From the NCBI GenBank assembly GCA_016199985.1, contig JACQFQ010000030.1, positions 149,145 to 213,144 of the forward strand: a DNA stretch of 64,000 nt, in the 5' to 3' direction. Positions 7,813 through 15,720 of this stretch are shown here, piece by piece. This DNA comes from Verrucomicrobiota bacterium. GTDB lineage: Bacteria; Verrucomicrobiota; Verrucomicrobiia; Limisphaerales; UBA11320. The position numbers and the translations under genes were made by a program. The notes below the pieces were generated by a model. The model worked only from the letters and a program-made list of their open reading frames with translations, made no database searches and was not told the DNA's origin. Every line of letters starts with the position of its first letter. Positions within the stretch are counted from its first letter, which is position 1.

Positions 7813-9594
7813 ATGCAACGATTCCTCCGTTATTCGCTGGGCTGCCTGCTCGGGGTTGGCCTCACTTTGGCACTTCAGGCGCAGACCCTGTCGACCGCGG
7901 ATCCTGCCGCCGCGCGAGCCCAGGACGAGCTCAGGAAGCGCGCCGAGGAGAATCAGCGACGCGTGGACAACGCCGCCGCTGAGAAGGCGCGGAGTGAAGA
8001 AGAAGTGCGGCTTCGAGCCCTCGACGCCGCGCAGGGGAGGACGACCACGGCTCCTGGCCCCAGAGTGCGCTACGCCACGAGCTCCCGGCAGAAGCCTTCC
8101 ACCGGCCCCAGCCGCGAGGAGTTGGAGCGGCGCGATCGCCTGGCCCGGATTGAGCGCGATGTCGAGCTTCGTAGGGCCGAGCGCGCGGGAGAAAAACCCA
8201 TTGCGCCCGTCGTTGCGAGTTCTGCCCAAGCCGTGCCTTCCGTTCCTCCGGCGTCCGGCGTGGCGTCGGCTGACGCCGCGCCCAAACCCGCGGCCAGCGC
8301 TCAGGCGGCCCCCGCGAAGCCGGAGTTGAAGAGCGAAGCAAGCGCGCGCCAGCGTTTGGCCGCGGACCGCGCGAAGCTGGCTTCCGAACGCGAGGCCAAG
8401 GCCCAGCGCGTCGCCCACGAGACCGTCCGCAACCAGGCCCCCGCCTCCCCGGCGTCGCCGTCCACCGCTCGTTCAGCGCAGGTGGCGTCGGCGCGCGCGA
8501 GCGCGCTGCCTCCCGACGACGAGCGCAAAGCTCGCGAGATGCTGAAACAGACCTTGCAGGACTTGGAGAAGGAGGAGGCGGCGAAGAAGAAGCCCGGCGC
8601 GAAGCCCTCGGCCAAGCCCGCCACCGGAACGAAGTCGCTGGCCGACGTCGCGGCTGAGAATGAACAGCGTCGGAAGCAGGAGTTGGAAGCGCGCGAGGCC
8701 GCCAAGCGAGCCAAGGAAGACGCGAAGGCGAAGGCGGAACAGGCCAGGAAGTCCGACGCCGCGGCAAAGACCGACCCGACGAAAAAGGCGGAGGCGGCCG
8801 CGAAGGCCGAGCAAGCCCGCCAAGCCGAGGCCAAGGCGCGCGCTGATCACGCGCGCATGGAAGCCAAGGCCAAGGAGGATCGCCTCGCCGCGGAGAAGGC
8901 GAAAACGGAGAAGGCCAAGCAGGCGAAGCTCGCCGAGGACAAAGCCCGCGAGGACAAAGCGCGTCTTGAGGCCAAGACCAAGGCCGATCAGATGGCCGCG
9001 GAGAAAGCCAAGGCGGATCAGGCCCGTCTCGAGACTCGGAAACAGCAGGAGCGGGCTCAGGCGGAGCTGAAGGCTAAGAAGGACCAGATTCGGGAGCAGA
9101 AGGCTCAGGCGGAGCGAGCGCAGTCTGAAGCCAAGGCGCGCGAGGAGAAGACCCGGGCGGAGGCCGCCTTCCGGAAGGAACAGGAGAGTCGCCAGGCCGT
9201 CGCACAGAAGGAGAAGGCGGCTGCCGAGAAAGCCGAGGCCGAGAAGGCCCGTCAGGCCAAGCTGGCCGCTGAGGCAAAGGCCAAAGTCCAGCAGGAGTCG
9301 CAACAGAAAACGCAGGGGGCGGCTAAGCCGGCCGTCGCCGCCAAGGCTGCGCCTGAAAAGCCGGCCTCCGTCAAGGAGAAGGATCAAAAGGTCGCGTCGA
9401 CGGGCGGTTCCTCAAAACCGAACTCCTCGGGCAAGGCCAAGAACGCTGAAGCGTCGGCCCCGGCCCCGGCGCCGACCGGGAAGATGGCGAAGCTGCAGGA
9501 ACTGCTCAAGGCCTACAGCCGCTCAGACAATCCCATCTCCGCCGAGGAGTACCATCGCGAGCGCGCACGGATCATCGCCGACCCCAGTCAATAG
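7813..9594 (+). CDS. Secreted Lys/Ala/Glu-rich coiled-coil protein (TolA-like)
   Basis: A 593-residue protein with a signal peptide (MQRFLRYSLGCLLGVGLTLALQ). It is followed by a long region of Lys, Ala, Glu, Arg and Gln (about residues 30-520) with few hydrophobics other than Ala. Stretches such as AKAEQARK and EAKAREEK repeat irregularly, and the pattern predicts a very long helix or coiled coil, like the periplasmic helix of TolA. Two Pro/Ala/Ser-rich linkers break it near residues 130-160 and 490-540. The last 40 residues form a short ordered-looking tail (KMAKLQELLKAYSRSDNP, then EEYHRERARII). No enzyme motif is present. A structural or envelope-spanning role is inferred from composition only. 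A strong hairpin follows the gene. Confidence 0.65.
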   Translation: MQRFLRYSLGCLLGVGLTLALQAQTLSTADPAAARAQDELRKRAEENQRRVDNAAAEKARSEEEVRLRALDAAQGRTTTAPGPRVRYATSSRQKPSTGPSREELERRDRLARIERDVELRRAERAGEKPIAPVVASSAQAVPSVPPASGVASADAAPKPAASAQAAPAKPELKSEASARQRLAADRAKLASEREAKAQRVAHETVRNQAPASPASPSTARSAQVASARASALPPDDERKAREMLKQTLQDLEKEEAAKKKPGAKPSAKPATGTKSLADVAAENEQRRKQELEAREAAKRAKEDAKAKAEQARKSDAAAKTDPTKKAEAAAKAEQARQAEAKARADHARMEAKAKEDRLAAEKAKTEKAKQAKLAEDKAREDKARLEAKTKADQMAAEKAKADQARLETRKQQERAQAELKAKKDQIREQKAQAERAQSEAKAREEKTRAEAAFRKEQESRQAVAQKEKAAAEKAEAEKARQAKLAAEAKAKVQQESQQKTQGAAKPAVAAKAAPEKPASVKEKDQKVASTGGSSKPNSSGKAKNAEASAPAPAPTGKMAKLQELLKAYSRSDNPISAEEYHRERARIIADPSQ

Positions 9595-9631
9595 TCTTCG
9601 AAACCACCCCGCGCATTCCGTGTTCGGGGAG

Positions 9632-9662
9632 GACGGTCCGCGACAAGAGGTCGCGGACCGTC
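9632..9662 (+). terminator. 13-bp perfect hairpin after the coiled-coil gene
   Basis: GACGGTCCGCGAC and its exact reverse complement are separated by AAGAG. No T tract follows, so termination would be weak or factor-assisted; it could also act as a 3-prime stabiliser. Confidence 0.5.
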
Positions 9663-9733
9663 AAGCCGGTCTTTCGCCGATGTCCGGACCCTTGGGTTGA
9701 TCTCTCCGTTTCCCTTTGGCATAACAGCGCGCC

Positions 9734-11032
9734 ATGCACGATTTCCACTACGTTGGTTCCGAGCTTTACTGCGAGGGCGTTCCCATCAAGACCCTCGTGG
9801 AACGGCACGGAACTCCCCTCTACGTTTACTCCCAGCACACGCTCACGGATCACTTCCAAAAACTGGATCGCGCCCTTTCGCCGTTGAATCACCTGATCTG
9901 CTACGCGATGAAGGCCAACTCCAACCAGGCCGTGATGCGAACGCTCGCCAACCTCGGCAGCGGTTTCGACACTGTGAGCGAAGGAGAGCTGCGGCGCGTG
10001 ATCGCCGCCGGCGGGAAGGTCAACCAATGCGTCTTCGCCGGAGTGGGGAAGACCGAAACGGAGATCGAGTTCGCTCTCAGGCAGGGGATTTACTGCTTCA
10101 ACGTGGAGAGCGAGCCGGAGCTGGCGCGGATCAACCGAGTCGCCGAGCGGCTGCGGAAGACGGCGCCGATCGCGGTGCGCGTGAACCCGAACGTGGACGC
10201 CGGAACCCACGCCAAGATCACCACGGGGACCTACGAGAACAAATTCGGAATCGCTTTCGAGAAGGTGGAGGGCGTCTACGCCCGCGCCGCGAAGCTGAGG
10301 CACTTGCGGCTCCTCGGAATCCAGATGCACATCGGCTCCCAGCTGACGGAGGTCGCGCCGTTCGAGAAGGCGGTCCGCAAGCTGGCGCCTCTCGCCGCCA
10401 AGCTCGCGGTGAAATACGGTTTCGAGTTCATCAGTATCGGAGGCGGCCTGGGGATCGTCTATCAGCCCGCGCTGGAGAGCGGCAGCCAGACTTGGTGGAA
10501 AACCACCGCCGCCCGAAAGATACTCACCCCTTCCATTTACGCATCCACCCTGGTGCCGCTGCTGCAGCCGCTCGGCCTGCGCGTGCTTCTCGAGCCGGGC
10601 CGATTCATCGTCGGGAACGCGGGCGCGCTCATCACTCGCGTCGAGTACGTGAAGCGAACGGGCAAAAAGAACTTCGTGATCGTGGACGCCGCGATGAATG
10701 ATCTCATCCGCCCCGCGTTTTACGATTCATTCCACGAGATCGTGCCGCTCCAGAGCAAGGGCAGCGGCCGCATCGCCAGCGATGTCGTGGGCCCCATCTG
10801 CGAGTCCGGAGACTACTTCGCCAAGGATCGCGCGCTGCCGAAGGTGGGCGAGGGCGACCACCTCGCGCTGCTGAGCGCCGGCGCGTACGGCGCGGTCATG
10901 GGCTCCAACTATAATAGCCGCTCGCTCGCCGCCGAGGTGCTGGTCCATGACAAGGATTCCGCCGTGGTGCGGGCGCGCCAGGATCTGAAGGAGATCTGGA
11001 AACACGAAACCATCCCCGCCTGGCTGAGATGA
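9734..11032 (+). CDS. lysA: Diaminopimelate decarboxylase
   Basis: A 432-residue fold-type III PLP enzyme that converts meso-diaminopimelate to L-lysine, the last step of lysine synthesis. The PLP lysine lies in YAMKAN (K60). Other family motifs are GFDTVSEGEL, NPNVDAGTHAKITTG, NKFGI, MHIGSQ, SIGGGLGI (phosphate binding), EPGR and CESGDYFAKD, the last with the Cys and Asp that bind the substrate from the partner subunit. Length is normal. HIGSQ and CESGD favour LysA over ornithine or arginine decarboxylases. It converges on the cytochrome gene with only seven bases between the stops. Confidence 0.96.
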   Translation: MHDFHYVGSELYCEGVPIKTLVERHGTPLYVYSQHTLTDHFQKLDRALSPLNHLICYAMKANSNQAVMRTLANLGSGFDTVSEGELRRVIAAGGKVNQCVFAGVGKTETEIEFALRQGIYCFNVESEPELARINRVAERLRKTAPIAVRVNPNVDAGTHAKITTGTYENKFGIAFEKVEGVYARAAKLRHLRLLGIQMHIGSQLTEVAPFEKAVRKLAPLAAKLAVKYGFEFISIGGGLGIVYQPALESGSQTWWKTTAARKILTPSIYASTLVPLLQPLGLRVLLEPGRFIVGNAGALITRVEYVKRTGKKNFVIVDAAMNDLIRPAFYDSFHEIVPLQSKGSGRIASDVVGPICESGDYFAKDRALPKVGEGDHLALLSAGAYGAVMGSNYNSRSLAAEVLVHDKDSAVVRARQDLKEIWKHETIPAWLR

Positions 11033-11039
11033 CGCCCGC

Positions 11040-14000
11040 TTATTTGGCAAGGTCGAGTTGCCGGAGGTGCGCGTAGAGGTCGGCGATGTCCTGCGAGTTC
11101 AGCCCGTCCAGCAGTCCTTCGGGCATGATGGAATCGTCGGCCTGACGACGGTAAGCGATGTCCTGCTCCGCGATCCGCTCGGTGCGCCCATCCGCGCCGC
11201 GGAGGATGACGCCGTCCGCCGAGAAGAACGCGACGAGGCCCAAATGCTGAACGCCATCCCTCGTTTCGATCAACGTCGCGCGATAAGCCTCGGCGATTTC
11301 GCGGCTCGGGTAACGGATCTGGTTGAACAAATCGCGCGGCGACCAGCGGCGCGTGACGCCCGCAAGGTCCGGCCCGATGTTCGAGTTCGCCCCATGGCAG
11401 GCCTGGCATCGCCGCCCGTCGAACAGCCGCTGGCCCGCCTGAGGATTGCCCTTCTCCCACTCCACTTTTCGCAGGAACGCCTCCCACTCCACCGAACTGC
11501 CGCGGCGAGCGAGCGTGGTTCGGCCCAGGAGGGGATACTGCGCGGCGCACGCGTCGACAATTGCCTGGCAGATGTGGGACACGGTCGCCGGGTCGGCGCC
11601 GGGGTCCGGGGCCGCGAAGGCTTTTCCCGTCAGCTGATTGATCAGCCGGATGGTTTGAGCCATGGAAATCTCCTTCGAAGGGGTCTGAGAGAGACGCCCC
11701 AACAGCCGCAGCGCCTCTCCAACTTCGCTCTCCGCTCCGGCTTGGCGAGGGAGCGACAGCCAGGCGTCGAGCGCGGCGCGCGCGACCTCCGGGCGATTTG
11801 AAGCCAGGCCTGCGACAAACTTCTCGCGATCGATGGGCTGCGGCTCCTTCGCCAGCGCCAGGATCAGGCTGTCCCGCAAATCCGTCTGGCGCCACTGCGC
11901 CCGTATCGCGGCGCGGGTCTCCGTCGCGGGCAGTGTTCCCAGGAGCCTGACGACATCCTCATTCCACGGATAGGCCGGCTCGGCCCGCAGCGCGCCTAGC
12001 AGCCCCCGCCCCGCCTTCTGGCGCGCGGGAAACTCGAGCGATAGAAGAAGCGCCAGGTTTTCCGGACGGGTCCATCCTGGCGATCGCAGAATCTGCTCTC
12101 CCAGCTCCGCGTCGCGCCGCAGCAGCGCGACGTGCAACTCCTGCAATCGCTCCTGCCAGGTTTGCTTCGGCCTCGCGTCTTCGCGGCCCATCTTCTGTCC
12201 GAGTCCAAGAATCGCCAGCGCCACCCGCTCCGTGTGGCGGGGATCCTTTGTGGGCTTGAGCCGCGAGAGGACCGCGAGGTAGTGGAAATCGGATGAAGCG
12301 TCGGAGCGCGCGTGGATGCGATCGAGGATGAGCGCGGCCGTGGTCGGGGACGGGTCGGCGAGCATCGCCAGCAACCGCGCCGTCTCCGAAATGAGAAGCG
12401 CGTGCTGTGTGCTGAGATACGGCCGGGCTGTTTCCAGCATCCGCCCCCGGATCGGGCTGGGGTCTGGCGGCGGAAAGGCGGCCTCGTAGGCGGTGAGCGC
12501 CTCGACGGAAGGGTCGTGGATTCTCCAGCCGCCCATGCCCTGTTGGAGAAGCATCACGCCTATCAACTTTTCCTCCGCGGTCTGGGCGGTTTTGAGCGAT
12601 TGCAGCGTGTGGTTGAGGAGGGATTGGTTCAGTCCGTTCGTGGGGAACCGCGCGCTGACCGCCAGCGAGCAGGCGAGCTGCGACGTCGCTCCACCCCTCA
12701 TGAGGCTTGCGTAGTAGGCCTTCCAATTCTCGAGTGGGAGGAAGGCCGCCAGTTGCGCGGCCAGCTGGCGGAGACGTTTTTCGGGGCTGGTCGCGTTGGC
12801 CAGGGCCGCCTGGGCGACCAGGGGAGCGCCGACACCCTCGACCTGCTCGGCGATCGCTTCCAGAGCGTTCCGGCGAGCCAACGGGCTCGCGTCCAGCGCA
12901 AGGTCCAGGAGCACGGGCGCGAAGTCGGCGCAGGGGCTGCGTCCCAGGGACCACGCGACTCGCGCGCGCACAAACGGGGAGCCGGTCTTGGCCGCTTGTC
13001 GCGCAGTGCCGGTCATGAGCCCTCCATGGACCTCGGTGAGAACCTCGATGGCCCGGATACGCAAGGAGTCGGGCCAGGCGGCGTTCAGCACCGCCGCGTC
13101 GAAGGGGGCGGCGCCCATTCGCATCGCCATCGGCCTCCAGAAAGCGCGGCACCACGCGTCGAGAGGTTGCGGAGGGATGAGCGCCAGCTCCGCGTCCGTG
13201 GCGGCGCGGCTCACCCAATTCGTCGCCAGCGACATCCTTGCCGGATCCGCCGTGTATTGTATCCGGTACACCGCCCCCCGGGTTTTTCGGCCGCCGATCG
13301 AGATCAAGAGGGCCCCATCCGGAGCCACCGCGGCGTCGGTCGGGGCAAACCCGGCCGTGCCCATCGGCTCGAGAAACAATTCCGCGGGCATGTCATAGGT
13401 CGCGCCCGATGGCTCGGTGGGAGCGAACCACACGCGGCCGAACGTCCAATCCAGAAGGAACAGCCCGTTCTGATACGCAGGCGGGAACTGGTAGTGTCGA
13501 TAGGCGACCACGCCCGTCGGCGAGCCGCGGCCCATGTCGCGGAGCATCGGTATCGTAAAAGGATCCACGTCCGGTCGATGAAAGCTCCTCAGATATCCCG
13601 GGAGCCGCCATCCGTGATGGCCGGCGTACGCGATGTGGTAGAGCCGCGTCGGAGTGTACCAAGGCAGCCTCCACTCCCGCTCCACATCGCTGTCGTACGT
13701 GAGCAGGTCGCCAGCCCAATTGAAGTCGAAGTCGTAGGGGTTGCGAAATCCGTGCGCGAAAACCCCCAGCGCCGTGAAGTCGGGCGAGAATCGGATGAGC
13801 GCGCCAGCCTCCGGGGATCGGATCGGGGATCGCGGATCGGTCAGCAATCCGGCGTGAACTTCCGCGTCGTTGCCTGCCATCAGAAACCAGCTCCCATCGG
13901 GCCCCTGCCGAATGGCGTGCGCGCCGTGCTCGCCGGTTTTGAGAGAGAGCAGCTTCGTCGCGGGTCCGTCCGCCACCCCGTCTCCGTTGGCGTCCGTGAA

Positions 14001-14417
14001 CCGCCAGAGACCCCCGTCTCCGACGAAATAGAGATTGGGCCCATCGAAGCAGAGGCCCATCCCTCCGGACTTCGAGACCGCGTAGTCGACGGCGATGTCG
14101 GCGCGTCCATCGAGGTTGGTGTCGATCAATGTCCGGATGTAGCCGGGGCCGGTCACCACCACGCGTCCCAGCGCGTCGAGGGTCATGGCTTGGATGTCGT
14201 CGGCCAGCCGCTCCGACGCGTACTCGGCGATGCTGAATCCCGCCGCGAGACGAACGCCGAGATCCGGACGCTCGATCAACGCGCCGGCGCGCGCCAGTCC
14301 GGTGGCGCCGAGGATCGCGAGCCAGCAGAGCGCGGCCCCGAGCGCCAACCGAGGGCGCGCGCGATCCCGGCGCGGTTGACGATCACCGTGCGTTGGGGCG
14401 TCGGCGATACTTCTCAT
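11040..14417 (-). CDS. PVC-type propeller/HEAT/cytochrome c protein
   Basis: A 1125-residue secreted protein. A signal peptide (about residues 20-45) is followed by a beta-propeller of the Piru_Ver_Nterm membrane-dehydrogenase type (about 50-390), with GFRNPYDFDFNWAGDLLTYDSDVEREWRLPW broken here into NPYDFDFNWAG and TYDSDVEREW motifs. Next come HEAT-like helical repeats (about 470-900). A C-terminal cytochrome c domain has one haem site CQACH near residue 1003 and GPDLAGV; IMPEGL probably gives the distal Met. This architecture is frequent in Planctomycetes and Verrucomicrobia; oxidation of sugars or other polyols is proposed but unproven. Its start overlaps the upstream amidohydrolase-like gene by 35 bases, so it is the last gene of a coupled operon. 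Confidence 0.88.
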   Translation of the reverse strand: MRSIADAPTHGDRQPRRDRARPRLALGAALCWLAILGATGLARAGALIERPDLGVRLAAGFSIAEYASERLADDIQAMTLDALGRVVVTGPGYIRTLIDTNLDGRADIAVDYAVSKSGGMGLCFDGPNLYFVGDGGLWRFTDANGDGVADGPATKLLSLKTGEHGAHAIRQGPDGSWFLMAGNDAEVHAGLLTDPRSPIRSPEAGALIRFSPDFTALGVFAHGFRNPYDFDFNWAGDLLTYDSDVEREWRLPWYTPTRLYHIAYAGHHGWRLPGYLRSFHRPDVDPFTIPMLRDMGRGSPTGVVAYRHYQFPPAYQNGLFLLDWTFGRVWFAPTEPSGATYDMPAELFLEPMGTAGFAPTDAAVAPDGALLISIGGRKTRGAVYRIQYTADPARMSLATNWVSRAATDAELALIPPQPLDAWCRAFWRPMAMRMGAAPFDAAVLNAAWPDSLRIRAIEVLTEVHGGLMTGTARQAAKTGSPFVRARVAWSLGRSPCADFAPVLLDLALDASPLARRNALEAIAEQVEGVGAPLVAQAALANATSPEKRLRQLAAQLAAFLPLENWKAYYASLMRGGATSQLACSLAVSARFPTNGLNQSLLNHTLQSLKTAQTAEEKLIGVMLLQQGMGGWRIHDPSVEALTAYEAAFPPPDPSPIRGRMLETARPYLSTQHALLISETARLLAMLADPSPTTAALILDRIHARSDASSDFHYLAVLSRLKPTKDPRHTERVALAILGLGQKMGREDARPKQTWQERLQELHVALLRRDAELGEQILRSPGWTRPENLALLLSLEFPARQKAGRGLLGALRAEPAYPWNEDVVRLLGTLPATETRAAIRAQWRQTDLRDSLILALAKEPQPIDREKFVAGLASNRPEVARAALDAWLSLPRQAGAESEVGEALRLLGRLSQTPSKEISMAQTIRLINQLTGKAFAAPDPGADPATVSHICQAIVDACAAQYPLLGRTTLARRGSSVEWEAFLRKVEWEKGNPQAGQRLFDGRRCQACHGANSNIGPDLAGVTRRWSPRDLFNQIRYPSREIAEAYRATLIETRDGVQHLGLVAFFSADGVILRGADGRTERIAEQDIAYRRQADDSIMPEGLLDGLNSQDIADLYAHLRQLDLAK

Positions 14418-15720
14418 AGAGGCGGGTGTGGCGGGTTTCGAGGCTCGACGGCTGACCCGCGATCCACATGCGCGTCACATGAGATCGAATGTCGAGCAGG
14501 TCGCCGTCGGTCGCGATCAGCGTCGCCTCCTTCCCCTTCTCGATCGAGCCCAGCCGATCGGCGACCCCAAACATTTTCGCCGGGTTCAGCGTGATGGTCT
14601 TGAGGGCGTCCTCGCGGCGCATGCCGTAGGCCACGGCCTGCGCCGCGTGATACGGAAGGTTGCGGATCTCCGTTTCGCTCATCTCCCCCGTTCCGGCGCT
14701 GAGGGCGATCGTCACGCCCGCCTGCTGCAACGCGGCCGGCGCATGGTACAAGTGGTCGTAGGGCTCCGTGTCGCGCAGCGAGCGCGTGAACACATGCTCG
14801 AAAATCACGGAGACCTGGTTGCTGGCGAGCAGGGAAGCGGCGAGCGAGGCGTCCCGCCCGCCCGAGATGATCAGCCGCAGCTGATTGGTTCTGGCCCATT
14901 GCACGGCGGCCTGGATCGCGCGCAAGTCGTCGGCGTGCACGACGACGGGAATGTCCCCGCGAAGGCAGGGCCGCATCGCCTCCCACGCGGGCTGCGGGCG
15001 GACCTCGGCGTTGTTGTCCCGGGCCCGGACATAGGCGGCGGCGTCCTGGAAGAAGCTCTCGAGTTGGGCCAGATCCTTGCGGCGGTCCTTGGCGAGGTCC
15101 TCGGGCGATTTCCATTTCGCCTTGTCGCGAAACTGATCCTTCGGCGTTGTGTCGAGATTCATCTCAGGCCACTCGACATGCAACGCCAGCGGCTTCTTCG
15201 CCACCATCAGCTCCATCGTCCAGCCTTCGAGCGCCACCAGCCCGGAATGCCCGGCGATCAGGCCGCCTTGCGGCGTGGGGACGATGTGAGCGATTCCATT
15301 GGCGCGCGCCACCGGGATGAGCTCGGAGTCGGGGTTCATCGCGATCCAAGAGCGCACGTCGGGATTGAACTTTCCCACTTCGCGCATGTCGTGCGTGGCG
15401 CGTATCGCTCCGATTTCCGTGAGACCCAGCGCCGTCGACGCCGCGATCAATCCGGGATAGACGTGCTGTCCTGTGAGATCGACCGAGACGGCCTCGGGCG
15501 CGTCGATTCTTTCGCCCACATCCTGGATCTTCGCGTCCTTGATCCAGATCTGTCCGGGGCTGATCACGGATCCGGACACCGTGTGGATCACCGCTCCCTT
15601 GATCAGGATGTTCTCGGCGCCCAGGCGTCGCGGCGCCCCGCAAAACGCAAGCGCCAGAGCGATGCCGATGCAGGCGTGGATCCGTGGGAGAAAGGCGCGA
15701 TGCGACGGGCTTGGAATCAT
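14383..15720 (-). CDS. Amidohydrolase-like secreted protein, metal site degenerate
   Basis: A 445-residue member of the amidohydrolase superfamily (imidazolonepropionase-like). The start was placed at MIPSPSHRAFLP because it gives a signal peptide (IGIALALAFCG) and overlaps the preceding stop as ATGA. The N-terminal beta-sandwich strands (ILIKGAVIHTVSG, GQIWIKDAKIQDVG) and C-terminal segment (RLGSIEKGKEATLIATDGD) are standard. However, the usual PGxxDxHxH metal motif reads YPGLIAASTAL, with both His missing. Later His residues survive (VVVHADD, IFEHVF), but the usual Asp loop reads SAGTGEMSE. It may therefore be inactive or use a different metal arrangement. It sits between a double amidohydrolase gene and the cytochrome protein. 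Confidence 0.82.
   Translation of the reverse strand: MIPSPSHRAFLPRIHACIGIALALAFCGAPRRLGAENILIKGAVIHTVSGSVISPGQIWIKDAKIQDVGERIDAPEAVSVDLTGQHVYPGLIAASTALGLTEIGAIRATHDMREVGKFNPDVRSWIAMNPDSELIPVARANGIAHIVPTPQGGLIAGHSGLVALEGWTMELMVAKKPLALHVEWPEMNLDTTPKDQFRDKAKWKSPEDLAKDRRKDLAQLESFFQDAAAYVRARDNNAEVRPQPAWEAMRPCLRGDIPVVVHADDLRAIQAAVQWARTNQLRLIISGGRDASLAASLLASNQVSVIFEHVFTRSLRDTEPYDHLYHAPAALQQAGVTIALSAGTGEMSETEIRNLPYHAAQAVAYGMRREDALKTITLNPAKMFGVADRLGSIEKGKEATLIATDGDLLDIRSHVTRMWIAGQPSSLETRHTRLYEKYRRRPNAR

Noticed and set aside
12312..14594. 760-residue plus-strand reading frame
   Set aside because: It is opposite the propeller/HEAT/cytochrome gene, is rich in Arg and Gly as expected of antisense frames of high-GC genes, and has no domain.
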